From NCBI GenBank assembly GCA_965247775.1, contig OZ252031.1:1736001-1800000 (forward strand): DNA of 64,000 nucleotides. Direction: 5' to 3'. The position numbers were made by a program, and so were the translations under genes. The notes under the pieces were generated by a model that ran no database searches, was not told where the DNA came from, and was given only the letters and a program-made list of their open reading frames with translations. The stretch comes from G965247775 sp965247775. GTDB taxonomy: Bacteria; Chloroflexota; Dehalococcoidia; Bin125. How positions within the stretch are numbered: the first letter of the stretch is position 1; each line of letters opens with the position of its first letter. Shown here piece by piece: positions 43,920 through 52,910 of the stretch.

Positions 43920-44797
43920 TGCGCGGGGTCGCGGGGGCGACGCTGGTCATCGGCCTCGTGGCGGTGGCGGCGGTGGCCTGTGGCGGCGGCGGCAGCGACC
44001 GCTTCGTGCTGACGGATCCGGAGACGCCGTTCGTGCCGGTGATCGAGTCGACGGATCTGGCGCTGGGGGTGCAGCGGGTGGTGCTGCGGCTGGTGGATCG
44101 GGCGGAGGCGCCGCTCTTCCCGGCGGGGACGACGTTCACGCTGCGCACGTTCGAGCCGGTGGAGGGGGGCGTGCGCTTCCGCACGGACGCGGCGCTGACG
44201 GTGGTGGCGGTGGGGGAGGAGACGTTCTACGTGGGGGTGGCCCCGTTCGACGGGGCGGGACAGTGGGCGTTGCAGGTGCGGGCGCAGCCGCCCACGGGGG
44301 AGCTGCTGCTCAGTCCTCGGCTGCCGTTCGAGGTGGCGGCGACAACGGCGACACCGGGGGTAGGGTCGTTGGCACCGGCGAGCCCAACGCTGACGTCGCC
44401 GGCGGACGGACCACTGCCCGCGGTGACGAGCGCGGCGGAGCCGGATCCGGCGTTGTACGAGACGTCGGTGGCCGAGGCGCTGGCGTCGGGGCGGCCGTTC
44501 GTGCTGGCGCTGACGACGGTGGGGCTGTGCTTCGGCAGCGGGTTGTGCCAGCGGGCGGTGGATCAGGTGTCGCGGCTGGGGGAGGAGACGGAGGTGCTGG
44601 CGATCCATGCGGAGCCGCTGACGGGTGTGGGGGGCGAGGGGGGGGCGCTGCCGAGTCCGTCGGGGGTGCTAACGGAGTGGCGGATGCAGAACGACCCCTG
44701 GATCTTCGTCGTGGGGGCGGACGGTCGGATCGCGGCGCGGTTCGAGCGGCTGGCGACGGACGCGGAGCTGCGGGCGGCGCTCGCGGAGGTGGAGTGA
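43919..44797 (+). CDS. Lipoprotein with C-terminal thioredoxin-like domain
   Basis: 292 residues from ATG 43919, overlapping the permease stop (TGATG). A lipoprotein signal ends in AVAC near residue 18. Residues about 30-145 form a beta domain; after a Thr/Ser/Pro linker the last 110 residues look thioredoxin-like: 'FVLALTTVGLCFGSGLCQRA' has two Cys five residues apart in place of CxxC, then 'LAIHAEPLTG' and 'MQNDPWIFVVGADGRIAARF'. It may act in thiol or copper handling outside the membrane. Co-translated with the exporter and convergent with ctaB. Confidence 0.78.
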   Translation: MRGVAGATLVIGLVAVAAVACGGGGSDRFVLTDPETPFVPVIESTDLALGVQRVVLRLVDRAEAPLFPAGTTFTLRTFEPVEGGVRFRTDAALTVVAVGEETFYVGVAPFDGAGQWALQVRAQPPTGELLLSPRLPFEVAATTATPGVGSLAPASPTLTSPADGPLPAVTSAAEPDPALYETSVAEALASGRPFVLALTTVGLCFGSGLCQRAVDQVSRLGEETEVLAIHAEPLTGVGGEGGALPSPSGVLTEWRMQNDPWIFVVGADGRIAARFERLATDAELRAALAEVE

Positions 44798-44804
44798 TTC
44801 AGGA

Positions 44805-45743
44805 TTAGAGGATGAGAGCGTCGGCCATGGCGGCGAGGAAGAGGAGGGGGAGGTAGACGATGGAGAGGAAGAAGAGCGCCATGGGGGCGATGCGGCCGCG
44901 CTGCAGGCGCCGGGCCTGTGCGAGGAAGGCAAGGCCGAGGGCCGCGGCGCAGCCGAGGTAGAGCCAGGAGACATCGCCGCTGAGCGGGAGAAGGAGGCTG
45001 GCGAGGCCAAGCAGAGCGGCGTAGCGAACGATCTGGCGCTTGGTCTCGGCGTCGCCGCGGACGACGGGGAGCATGGGGACGCCGACGCGGGCGTACTCAT
45101 CCTTGTAGCGCAGAGCGAGGGCCCAGAAGTGGGGCGGGGTCCAGAGGAAGACGATGAGGAAGAGGAGCGCGGGGGCGACGTCGACGGACTCGGTGACGGC
45201 GGCCCAGCCGACGAGCGGGGGCACGGCGCCGGCGGCGCCACCGATGACGATGTTCTGCACGGTGGTGCGTTTGAGCCAGACGGTGTAGACGCCGACGTAG
45301 AAGAGCACGGCGGCGAGCGCCCAGACGGCGGCGAGCCAGTTGACGGTGAGGGCGAGCTGGATTGCGCCGAGGGTGGCGAGGAGGAGGCCCCAGACGAGGG
45401 CGGCGGGGGCGGGCACGAGACCGGCGGGGATGGGGCGCGCGGCGGTGCGGCCCATGCGGGCGTCGATATCGCGGTCGTACCACTGGTTGATAGCGTTGGC
45501 ACCGCCGGCGGTGAGGATGCCGCCGAGGAGGGTGAGGGCGATGCGGTCGCCGCCGGGCCAGCCGCCGGCGGCCATGACCATAGCGGGGACGGTGGTGACG
45601 AGGAGGAGCCAGATGATGCCGGGCTTGGTGAGGGCGAGGTAGGCGCGGGCGAGGCGGAGCCAGTCGGGGCGGGCGGGCGCGAGGGCGGCTCCTGGGGGGC
45701 CGGGGCGGGCGGCGATCGTCAGTTTGCCGGATCGGGTGATCAC
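44805..45743 (-). CDS. ctaB: Protoheme IX farnesyltransferase (heme O synthase)
   Basis: 312 residues from GTG 45743, which overlaps the ctaA stop by four bases. The prenyltransferase motifs are 'NAINQWYDRDIDARMGRTAA' (first Asp-rich, NxxxDxxxD) and 'YKDEYARVGVPMLPVVRGD' (second). 'LWTPPHFWALAL' is diagnostic of heme O synthases. It adds farnesyl to heme b as the first step to heme A for the oxidase encoded upstream. About nine membrane helices. Confidence 0.96.
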   Translation of the reverse strand: MITRSGKLTIAARPGPPGAALAPARPDWLRLARAYLALTKPGIIWLLLVTTVPAMVMAAGGWPGGDRIALTLLGGILTAGGANAINQWYDRDIDARMGRTAARPIPAGLVPAPAALVWGLLLATLGAIQLALTVNWLAAVWALAAVLFYVGVYTVWLKRTTVQNIVIGGAAGAVPPLVGWAAVTESVDVAPALLFLIVFLWTPPHFWALALRYKDEYARVGVPMLPVVRGDAETKRQIVRYAALLGLASLLLPLSGDVSWLYLGCAAALGLAFLAQARRLQRGRIAPMALFFLSIVYLPLLFLAAMADALIL

Positions 45744-46807
45744 CGTCGGGTTTCTCCCAGGCGGACGCGGAGGGGCATGAGGGTGGGCAAGGGGGTGCGC
45801 TGGTGCAGGGAGGGTCGCCGCACGACGGCGTAGAGGGCAAGCGCGGTCAAGGCGACGAGGGCGCCCCAGGTGAGAGCGGCGGCGACGAGATGGAGGACGC
45901 GGGACCATTCCTCGAGGCTGGTCCACATGAGCAGGCCGCCGAGCACGATCTGGAGCGCGAAGAGTAGGGCCACCGAGGTGGCGAGGGAGAAGAGAGCGGG
46001 AGCCTGTCGGCGGCGACGAAAGGCCAGCCACCAGAGGCCGAGGACGAGCAGGGCGACGAAGGCGGCCAGGTAACGGTGCGCGACCTGCAGGCCAGCGTTG
46101 CGCCCCTCGGGCAGGAGGCTGTCGTTGCAGAGCGGCCAGTCACCGTCGCAGAAGAAGGCGGAACCGGTCCCGCTGACGTAACCGCCGAGGACGAGGAGCG
46201 CGAGGGTGCCGAGCACGGTGAGCAGAGCGAGCGCGGCGAAGCGCCGGTCGTCCCGACTGGGGGGGCGTCGGCGCCCGCCGGCCGGGGGCCGGCGGGCGCC
46301 GACGCGGGCGGCGTGCGCGTCCCGGCGCGGCTGGGACGCGGGCGGCCCAGGCGAGGCCGGCACCAGCGGAACGAAGGTGGCGAGCCAGGCGACGAGCATG
46401 AGGACGACGATGAGCATGGCGGTGGCGAGGTGGGCGCTGACGATGGCGGCATCGAGGTCTTCCGTCACGGTGAGGCCGCCGAGGATGACCTGGACGCCGA
46501 GGGCGACGGCGCCGATGAGGGCGGGGGCGACGACCCAGGGGCGGTCGCGGTAGCGGCGGACCGCGCCGACGATGAAGGCGAGGATGACGAAGCCGAACAC
46601 GCTGGCGGCGAGGCGGTGGGTCCATTCGAGCCAGATGTGGTAGTCGCCCTGCGGGATGAGCTTGCCGTTGCAGAGGGGCCAGTCGGGACAGGCGAGGCCG
46701 GAGTCGGTGGCGCGGACGGCGCCGCCGAGGACGACGAGGATGAGCAGGCCGAGGATCGTGACGAGGCCCAGACGCTGGTAGCCGCTGAGGGCGCGCAGTG
46801 CGGTCAT
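45740..46807 (-). CDS. ctaA: Heme A synthase
   Basis: 355 residues with eight membrane helices in two halves. The heme-ligand histidines are in 'IWLEWTHRLAASVFGF', 'AAIVSAHLATAMLIV', 'LQVAHRYLAAFVALL' and 'SRVLHLVAAALTW'; the paired cysteines of the first loop are in 'GLACPDWPLCNGKLIP', and a similar pair is in 'AFFCDGDWPLCNDSLLP'. It oxidises heme O to heme A. A 45-residue Arg/Pro-rich loop separates the halves. Last but one of the oxidase operon. Confidence 0.95.
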   Translation of the reverse strand: MTALRALSGYQRLGLVTILGLLILVVLGGAVRATDSGLACPDWPLCNGKLIPQGDYHIWLEWTHRLAASVFGFVILAFIVGAVRRYRDRPWVVAPALIGAVALGVQVILGGLTVTEDLDAAIVSAHLATAMLIVVLMLVAWLATFVPLVPASPGPPASQPRRDAHAARVGARRPPAGGRRRPPSRDDRRFAALALLTVLGTLALLVLGGYVSGTGSAFFCDGDWPLCNDSLLPEGRNAGLQVAHRYLAAFVALLVLGLWWLAFRRRRQAPALFSLATSVALLFALQIVLGGLLMWTSLEEWSRVLHLVAAALTWGALVALTALALYAVVRRPSLHQRTPLPTLMPLRVRLGETRR

Positions 46808-46984
46808 CGCGGGGCCCTGCTCATGTGGTCCCGTCCTCGCCGGGGGCGTGGGGTAACGCCGATTCCGGCCCCAGCGTCGCCCGCGGGCGGGGATGGGTCA
46901 ACCGGGCGGGGACTCGGCCAAGGGCTTCCGACAGCGGGCGGGGGACGCGGGAGGAGGGGGCCGCCGCGGCAGCGCTCGGGGGCG

Positions 46985-48022
46985 TCACTGCGATGTCCCG
47001 GGAGGGCGGCGCCGGTCGAGGCGCCCGGCGGGGCTGGGCTGGCCGCGCCCGCGCTCGCGCTCGCGCAGCATGTCGCCGCGGCGGCCCTGGAAGGCTTCGT
47101 TTTCGGCCCAGTAGTAGACGATGGCGAGGACGGCGAGGGCGAGCATCATGGTACCGGGGACCCACATGACACCGGCGCCGATGCGCTGGTCGGTGAGGGC
47201 ACTGGGGCCCCAGTCGCGGAGGGCGGCGAGGGTCTCATAGGTGTCGTAGGCGGGGTCGCCCAGGCTGGTGAGGATGAGGGCCAGGGCGAGGTTCTGGAGA
47301 ATGGCGACGATGAGGATGGCGACGCGGGCGATGTGGCCTGGGCGGACGCGGGCGGCGTCGACGCCAATGACGAGCCACCAGAAGATCAGGGCGCCGGCGA
47401 GGAAGGTGCTGTGCTCGAGGAAGTGGAGGGCTTCACTGCGGATGGCGGCGTCGTAAAGAGCCGGGATGTGCCAGATCCAGATGGCGCCGATGAAGATCAT
47501 GATGGCGATGGGTGGGGAGAGCAGGACTTCAAGGGTGCGGCTCTGGAGGAAGGGGATCACGTAGCGGCGGCGGACGCGGGGGCTGGCGGCGCGGAGGGCG
47601 AGGGTGGCGGGGGCACCGAGGAGGAGGAGGGGGGCGATGAGCATGACAATGAGGACGTGCTGGATCATGTGGACCCAGAAGAGGTCGTCGCTGTAGGTGT
47701 CGAGGGGGGAGACGAGGGAGAGGATCATGAGGGCGATGCCGCTGTAGAAGGCGAGGGGGCGCCAGCGGGGGAAGCGGAAGGGGCGCGGTTGGGCGGCGGT
47801 GGGGGCGGCGGAGTGGAAGCGGCGCAGGCCCCAGGTGTAGACGGCGGCGAGGAGAAGGGTGAGGACGACGCCGGGGGCGTCGAAGCTCCAGACGGTGAGG
47901 GCGTGGGCGAGTTCGCCGGACTCGGCGGCGGCGCCGTCGTGGGCGAGGAGGACGCCGCGGGGGAGGGCGGCGAGCAGCAGCGCTGCGCCCGCGGCGGCGG
48001 GAAGCGCCCAGCGCGATCGCAT
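46985..48022 (-). CDS. ctaG: CtaG-family cytochrome oxidase assembly membrane protein
   Basis: 345 residues from ATG 48022, whose product starts with a signal-like segment (LPAAAGAALLLAALPRGVLL). The caa3_CtaG fold is indicated by 'WRPLAFYSGIALMILSLVSP', 'DTYSDDLFWVHMIQHVLIVM' (conserved His pair), 'IWIWHIPALYDAAI' and 'LHFLEHSTFLAGALIFWW'. It is thought to help insert copper or assemble the oxidase. A longer form from ATG 48076 would add 18 residues without a ribosome site. Confidence 0.92.
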   Translation of the reverse strand: MRSRWALPAAAGAALLLAALPRGVLLAHDGAAAESGELAHALTVWSFDAPGVVLTLLLAAVYTWGLRRFHSAAPTAAQPRPFRFPRWRPLAFYSGIALMILSLVSPLDTYSDDLFWVHMIQHVLIVMLIAPLLLLGAPATLALRAASPRVRRRYVIPFLQSRTLEVLLSPPIAIMIFIGAIWIWHIPALYDAAIRSEALHFLEHSTFLAGALIFWWLVIGVDAARVRPGHIARVAILIVAILQNLALALILTSLGDPAYDTYETLAALRDWGPSALTDQRIGAGVMWVPGTMMLALAVLAIVYYWAENEAFQGRRGDMLRERERGRGQPSPAGRLDRRRPPGTSQ

Positions 48023-48097
48023 GTGTGTGCCCCGTTCGTTGCCGCCGGCGAGGGTATCGGAGCGAAGGCGGTCCATGCGGGCCGGCCGGGGGGCGGG

Positions 48098-48724
48098 TCA
48101 GGCCAGGAAGAGGAGGGAGAAGACGAGGATCCAGACGACGTCGACGAAGTGCCAGTACATGGTGGCGGCTTCGACGGCGGTGTTGCGCTCAGCGCTGAAC
48201 TGGCCGAGGTGGGAGCGCAGCCAGAGGGCGAAGATGAAGAGGAGGCCGCCGAGGACGTGGGCGCCGTGGAAGCCGCTGAGGATGTAGAAGGTGGCGCTGT
48301 AGGGACCGTCGCTGATGGCGAAGTCGGCGTCGTTCCATTCGATGCCCTGGCTGATGAGGAAAGCGACGCCGATGGCGATGGTGAGGAACATGCCCCACTG
48401 CATCTGGCGGCGGTTGCCTTTGCGGATGGCGAAGGCGGCCCACTGCATGGGGAAACTGCTGACGACGAGGAGGATGGTGAAGAGGACGGGGCGGAACTCA
48501 GCTTCCAGGACGGCTCCATGGTTGAAGACGCCGTCCTGTAGGGGAGCCCACTGGAGCGCGTCTTCGCGCAGGGCGAGGGTGGCGGCGATGAGGCCGGAGA
48601 AGAACATGATTTCCGAGAAGATGAAGAAGACCATGCCCCAGAGGCCGTTGGTCATGGGCTCATCGCCGACGAAGAAGCTCTTGAGGGGGTTGACGCGGTG
48701 ACGGGTCCCGGTGCGGATGGCCAT
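48098..48724 (-). CDS. ctaE: Cytochrome c oxidase subunit III
   Basis: 208 residues, the short five-helix form. Typical stretches are 'WGMVFFIFSEIMFFSGLIAA' with the conserved Glu, 'YSATFYILSGFHGAHVLGGL' and 'AATMYWHFVDVVWILVFSLL'. It supports subunit I in the membrane complex. It starts five bases after the ctaD stop, in the same leftward operon. Confidence 0.96.
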   Translation of the reverse strand: MAIRTGTRHRVNPLKSFFVGDEPMTNGLWGMVFFIFSEIMFFSGLIAATLALREDALQWAPLQDGVFNHGAVLEAEFRPVLFTILLVVSSFPMQWAAFAIRKGNRRQMQWGMFLTIAIGVAFLISQGIEWNDADFAISDGPYSATFYILSGFHGAHVLGGLLFIFALWLRSHLGQFSAERNTAVEAATMYWHFVDVVWILVFSLLFLA

Positions 48725-48729
48725 GGCGG

Positions 48730-50433
48730 TCAGCCTTCCCTGCCGGCCACGGGAGCGGGCTGGGTGGCGCCGCCGGCGGCGGCGGCGTGTGCGGCGTCGG
48801 CCTGGCGCTCGTCAAAGAGAGGGCGCTCGGAGTGGACGCGCGGCAGGCTGTCGAAGTTGTGGGCGGGGGGCGGAGAGCTGGTGGCCCACTCGAGGGTGTT
48901 GGCTTGCCAGGGGTCGTCCTCATCGCATGTTTCGCCCCAGAAGAGGGAGTGGACGACGTTGAAGAGGAAGATCAGGACGCCGATCATGGCCACGAACGCG
49001 CCGACGCTGGCGATGAGGTTCATGAGTTCCCAGCCGGGATTGTCGGCGTAGTCGTTGATGCGGCGGGGCATGCCGTCCAGGCCGAGCATGAGCTGGGGCC
49101 AGAAGATCATGTTGGTGCCGACAAAGACGGTCCAGAAGTGGATCTTGCCGAGGCCTTCGTTCATGAAGCGGCCGAACATCTTGGGGAACCAGTAGTAGCA
49201 GCCGGCGAAGATACCGAAGGCGGCGCCGGTGGCGAGGACGTAATGGAGGTGGCCGACGACGAAGTAGGTGTCGTGGAGGGCGAAGTCGACGGGGACGGCG
49301 GCGGAGAAGACGCCGGTGATGCCGCCGATGAGGAAGAGCATCAGGAAGCCGACGGCGAAGAGCATGGCGCTGGTGAAGTGGATGGCGCCTTTGTAGAGGG
49401 TGGCCATCCAGTTGAACATCTTGACGCCGGTGGGGATGGCGATGAGGAAGGTGGAGGCCATGAAGAAGGGGAGGAAGACGCCACCGGTGGTGAACATGTG
49501 GTGGGCCCAGACGAGGAAGCTCAGCAGGCCGATGCCGACCGTGGCGAGGACGAAAGCGCGGTAGCCGAAGAGGGGCTTGCGGGCGAAGACGGGGAGGACC
49601 TCGGAGACGATGCCCATGGCGGGGAGGATCATGATGTAGACGGCGGGGTGGGAGTAGAACCAGAAGAGGTTCTGCCAGAGGATGGCCTGTCCACCGGCGA
49701 TGGGGTCGAAGAAGACGCCGCCGGCGCCGTTGCGGTCGGCGAAGAGGAGGATCAGGGTGGCGGCCAGGACGGGGGTGGCGAGGACGGTGAGCAAGGCCGT
49801 AATGAGCGTGGTCCAGGCGAACATGGGCATGCGGAACATGGTCATGCCGGGGGCGCGCATCTTGAAGATGGTGACGAGGAAGTTGATGCCGCCAAGGGTG
49901 GAGGCGCTGCCCAGGAGGACGATGCCGATGAGCCAGAGGTCCATGCCCACGCCGGGTGGCTGGAGGTTGCCGGGGCTGTTGCTGGTGATGGGGGGATAGG
50001 CCGTCCAGCCGGCGGAGGCGGCGCCGCCGTCGAAGGCGAAGGCGCTGATCATGAGGACGCCGCCGAAGAGGAAGATCCAGTAAGAGAGGGCGTTGACGCG
50101 CGGGAAGGCCATGTCCAGGGCGCCGATCTGGAGCGGCACGGCGTAGTTCATGAAGCCCACGGAGACGGGGATGATGAAGAGGAAGAGCATGATGCTCGCG
50201 TGCATCGTGAACATCTGGTTGTAGGTGTTGGCCTCGATGAGGGCGCCGGTTTCGGCGAGTTCGGTGCGAACGACGAGGGAGAGGGCGCCGCCGCCGAGAC
50301 CGAAGAGGCCGGCGGTGATGATGTAGAGGATGCCGATCTTCTTGTGATCGACGGTGGTGAGCCAGTCCAGGACGGTTTCCCAGGTGCGCAGTCCGGCGTA
50401 GCCGGTGGGGGCGGTGCCTGCGATGGTCGCCAT
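48730..50433 (-). CDS. ctaD: Cytochrome c oxidase subunit I
   Basis: 567 residues, twelve membrane helices. Heme and copper ligands: low-spin heme His in 'NQMFTMHASIMLFLF', CuB His and cross-linked Tyr in 'WFYSHPAVYIMILPAMG', the His pair in 'LVWAHHMFTTG', and heme His residues in 'FVVGHLHYVLATGA'. The YSHPxVY motif and 'AHHMF' mark an A-type oxidase. It reduces oxygen and pumps protons. Ribosome site GGAG precedes the ATG. Confidence 0.97.
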   Translation of the reverse strand: MATIAGTAPTGYAGLRTWETVLDWLTTVDHKKIGILYIITAGLFGLGGGALSLVVRTELAETGALIEANTYNQMFTMHASIMLFLFIIPVSVGFMNYAVPLQIGALDMAFPRVNALSYWIFLFGGVLMISAFAFDGGAASAGWTAYPPITSNSPGNLQPPGVGMDLWLIGIVLLGSASTLGGINFLVTIFKMRAPGMTMFRMPMFAWTTLITALLTVLATPVLAATLILLFADRNGAGGVFFDPIAGGQAILWQNLFWFYSHPAVYIMILPAMGIVSEVLPVFARKPLFGYRAFVLATVGIGLLSFLVWAHHMFTTGGVFLPFFMASTFLIAIPTGVKMFNWMATLYKGAIHFTSAMLFAVGFLMLFLIGGITGVFSAAVPVDFALHDTYFVVGHLHYVLATGAAFGIFAGCYYWFPKMFGRFMNEGLGKIHFWTVFVGTNMIFWPQLMLGLDGMPRRINDYADNPGWELMNLIASVGAFVAMIGVLIFLFNVVHSLFWGETCDEDDPWQANTLEWATSSPPPAHNFDSLPRVHSERPLFDERQADAAHAAAAGGATQPAPVAGREG

Positions 50434-50519
50434 GGGCTCCGTTCTCCCGTTCCTCTAGCCGCAGGGGCCGCTGCGGCGGCGCGTGCCGGTCGGGTGGGCG
50501 GGCGGGCGGGGGGCGCGCA

Positions 50520-51734
50520 TCAGGGTGTGCCCTCCCCGGGCACGATGGTGTCCGGCAGAAGCAGGGTTTGTCGCCAGGCGTGAATGTTGAGGACGGTGTC
50601 GTCGGGGACGGCGGCGGCGCTGTCGTCGGGCGGGGGCGCGGGTGGCGCGGTGGGGGTCTGGCTGAGGGCGTCGATCTTGGTTTGCAGCCAGGCGTCGTAT
50701 TCGCTCTGGGGCAGAGCGCGGACGGAGAAGAGCATGCGGGCGTGCTCGGCACCGCAGAATTCGGCGCACTGGCCTTGGTAGAAGCCGGGATCGGTGACCT
50801 TGAGCCAGAGGGATTGGGTGCGGCCGGGGACGGCGTCCAGCTTGTAGAGGAAGCGGGGCGTGTAGAAGGAGTGGATCACGTCCAGGCTGGCGATGTTGAA
50901 GCGGACGGTCTTGCCGACGGGGACCGTGACGACGGGGCTGTTGCGGACGGAGCGTTCGCCGCTGGGGGATTCGAGGGTGGTGAGGTCGCCGCGGTCGTCT
51001 TGCTCTTGGTCGGTGCCGTTGAAGACGCGATCGATGGCGGCACCGGCGGCGTGGGAGGCGGCCTGGGTGCCGTCGATGGCGCGGCCGTTGGGCTGGAGGC
51101 GGGTGACGGTGACGGTGTTGCCCTGAACGGCTTCGACGAGCATGTGCTCGACGTCGATGCGGATGGTGCGGTTGGGGAGCGGGAGGCCGACGAGGTCGGC
51201 GAGGGGGGCGCCGTTGGAAACCTCGAGGGTCGTATCGTTGTGGTCGGCGCTGAGGGGGGCGGTGGTGGTGACGCCCAGGGCGGTGGCGTAGCGGAAGCTC
51301 CAGTTCCACTGCTGGCCGAGGACGTCGATGACTTCAACGGGTTCGTCGTCGCCGGGGGTGGATTCGATGTCGTCAAGGACGACGAAAGAGATGGCGAAGA
51401 GGATGACAACGATGACGGTGGGGATGGCCGTCCAGAGGATCTCGGCGTGGCGGTTGCCGTGGATCTGCGGAGGCAAGGCGTCGTTGCGGCGGCGGTAGTG
51501 GAAGGCGAGCCAGACGATGACGACTTCGACGGCGAGGAAGACGGCGGCGGCGAAGCCGAAGACGATGAAGTAGAGGGCGCGGATGTCGTCGCCCTGCTCG
51601 CTGATGGCTTTCGGGGGGACGGCTTGGGCGGCGGCGACGCCGGCGCTGAGGAGGAGGAGGCTGGCGACGAGGGCGAGGACGGTGAGGAGGCGCCAGCGCC
51701 GGGGGATCGCCGGGGGCCGGCAGGGCTCAGGCAT
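50520..51734 (-). CDS. ctaC: Cytochrome c oxidase subunit II with an inserted domain
   Basis: 404 residues. A signal segment and two membrane helices (FIVFGFAAAVFLAVEVVIVW and AIPTVIVVILFAISFVVL) lead to the CuA domain. CuA ligands are H288 in 'LDVIHSFYTP' and C323, C327, H331, M334 in 'GQCAEFCGAEHARM'. After 'QQWNWSFRY' (to residue 149) an insert of about 110 residues (151-262) separates it from 'SPVVTVPVGKTVRFN'; normal subunits have only a few residues there. The insert includes 'NRTIRIDVEHMLVEAVQGNT' and resembles beta modules of phage structural proteins. The start overlaps the upstream gene by eight bases. Confidence 0.94.
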   Translation of the reverse strand: MPEPCRPPAIPRRWRLLTVLALVASLLLLSAGVAAAQAVPPKAISEQGDDIRALYFIVFGFAAAVFLAVEVVIVWLAFHYRRRNDALPPQIHGNRHAEILWTAIPTVIVVILFAISFVVLDDIESTPGDDEPVEVIDVLGQQWNWSFRYATALGVTTTAPLSADHNDTTLEVSNGAPLADLVGLPLPNRTIRIDVEHMLVEAVQGNTVTVTRLQPNGRAIDGTQAASHAAGAAIDRVFNGTDQEQDDRGDLTTLESPSGERSVRNSPVVTVPVGKTVRFNIASLDVIHSFYTPRFLYKLDAVPGRTQSLWLKVTDPGFYQGQCAEFCGAEHARMLFSVRALPQSEYDAWLQTKIDALSQTPTAPPAPPPDDSAAAVPDDTVLNIHAWRQTLLLPDTIVPGEGTP

Positions 51735-52779
51735 GATGGGCCGGGCCTGCGGCCGCGAAGTCGCGCACGTCCTCGCGCAGCCAGCCGACGACGCCGACGA
51801 CGGTGACGGCGAGACCGGCGCCGAGAAGTTCGGCGGGGAAAATAACCCCGAAGCCGCTGAGGATCATGCCCAGGGCGGCGACGAGGGGCGAGAGGCTGGG
51901 GGGCGGCATGTGGACGCCCGGCGGCGCCGCTGGAGTGGGCAGCGCGGGGCTGGGGACGCCGGACGCGTGAGCGAAGTCGCGGATGTCTTCGGTGAGCCAG
52001 CCGAGGACACCGAGGACGGTGGTGGCGAGGCCGGCGCCGAGAAGTTCGGCGGGGAAAATAACCCCGAAGCCGCTGAGGATCATGCCCGCGGCGACAAGGA
52101 AGGGGAAGGGGCTGGGGGGCGGCAGGTGGACGCCGGCGGGAAGGGCTGGCGCGTGGGCGGGCTCGGCGACGGGGCCTGGGGGGAGGGCGGGGGCGCTGGG
52201 CTGCGGGGGCGGGGGCGGCAGGAGGGAACCTTCGCGGCCGGCGGCGGGGGGCTGCAGGTAGGCGCGCTCGCGGGCCTTGCGCTCGACGCGGTAGGCGCGA
52301 GGGCGGAGGGGCTCGGGGAAGAGAGCGAAGAGGGTGGCGAGGAGATCGGGGCCGCTGTAGGCGTCGACGACGTCGAGGCCGAAGGCGGGGGTCCAGCGCC
52401 AGCTGCGCAGGCCGGCGATGCGGATCCCGTGGAGGTGGCAGAGGCGGTTGGCGAGGCCGGCCTGGCCAGCGGGGACGAAGAGGTAGAGGGGACCGGCCTT
52501 GGAGAGGGGGAGCCAACGCCGGAGGGCTTCGGCTTCGGTGATTTCGTGGCGGAGAGCGACGACGGCGACGATGCGAATGAAGTGTCCGGGCTCTTCGGTG
52601 ACCAGGAGGTCGGGGTAGATCCAGCCCCCGCTGCGCAACTGGATGCCCATCTGCGGATCGGGCTGGTTGGGGGTGGTTTCCCAGTCGGGGTGGGCGGAGG
52701 AGGGGAAGGCGAAGCGGGATGCGGCGAGCTTCTGCAGGACGTCCGTCCGCTTGGTGCGTTCAACCGCCAGCGTAGGCAT
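51727..52779 (-). CDS. Nuclease-like domain fused to two duplicated membrane hairpins, first gene of the oxidase operon
   Basis: 350 residues. The N-terminal ~165 residues resemble a PD-(D/E)xK-like domain of unknown role: 'GIQLRSGGWIYPDLLVTEEP', 'FIRIVAVVALRHEITEAEAL', 'AGPLYLFVPAGQAGLANRL', 'GLRSWRWTPAFGLDVV'; the expected acidic ExK is replaced (VAVV), so it may be inactive. After a Pro-rich linker come two near-identical modules of about 57 residues, 'GMILSGFGVIFPAELLGAGL' then 'GWL(T/R)ED(I/V)RDF', each a two-helix membrane hairpin reminiscent of oxidase subunit IV. The second copy is encoded by a duplicated 57-bp block. It overlaps ctaC by eight bases. Confidence 0.75.
   Translation of the reverse strand: MPTLAVERTKRTDVLQKLAASRFAFPSSAHPDWETTPNQPDPQMGIQLRSGGWIYPDLLVTEEPGHFIRIVAVVALRHEITEAEALRRWLPLSKAGPLYLFVPAGQAGLANRLCHLHGIRIAGLRSWRWTPAFGLDVVDAYSGPDLLATLFALFPEPLRPRAYRVERKARERAYLQPPAAGREGSLLPPPPPQPSAPALPPGPVAEPAHAPALPAGVHLPPPSPFPFLVAAGMILSGFGVIFPAELLGAGLATTVLGVLGWLTEDIRDFAHASGVPSPALPTPAAPPGVHMPPPSLSPLVAALGMILSGFGVIFPAELLGAGLAVTVVGVVGWLREDVRDFAAAGPAHHA
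51815..51871. repeat. 57-bp perfect direct repeat, copy A
   Basis: Identical over 57 bases to 52031-52087, 216 bases (72 codons) apart in the same frame. It encodes the membrane segment SGFGVIFPAELLGAG of the second hairpin. Perfect identity including third positions, and an A/T-rich core unlike the gene's usual codons, suggests a recent duplication or gene conversion. Confidence 0.95.
52031..52087. repeat. 57-bp perfect direct repeat, copy B
   Basis: Partner of 51815-51871, encoding the same membrane segment in the first hairpin. The flanking parts of the two modules differ at many bases, so only this core has been kept identical. Confidence 0.95.
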
Positions 52780-52910
52780 GCCCGGGTCCGCCCCCTGCCG
52801 CTGCTGCCCGCGGGATGAGTGGGCGGCCGGGGTGCCGCCGGGCGGTCCGCAGGTGCGGGCGCCTCACAGTTTGGCCGCTCGTGCGGTCTGGCACAAGCAC
52901 CGATCGGGCG

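Noticed and set aside
51841..51856. AT-rich GGGGAAAATAACCCC as an operator
   Set aside because: It lies in coding sequence and belongs to the duplicated 57-bp block; its symmetry follows from codon choice.
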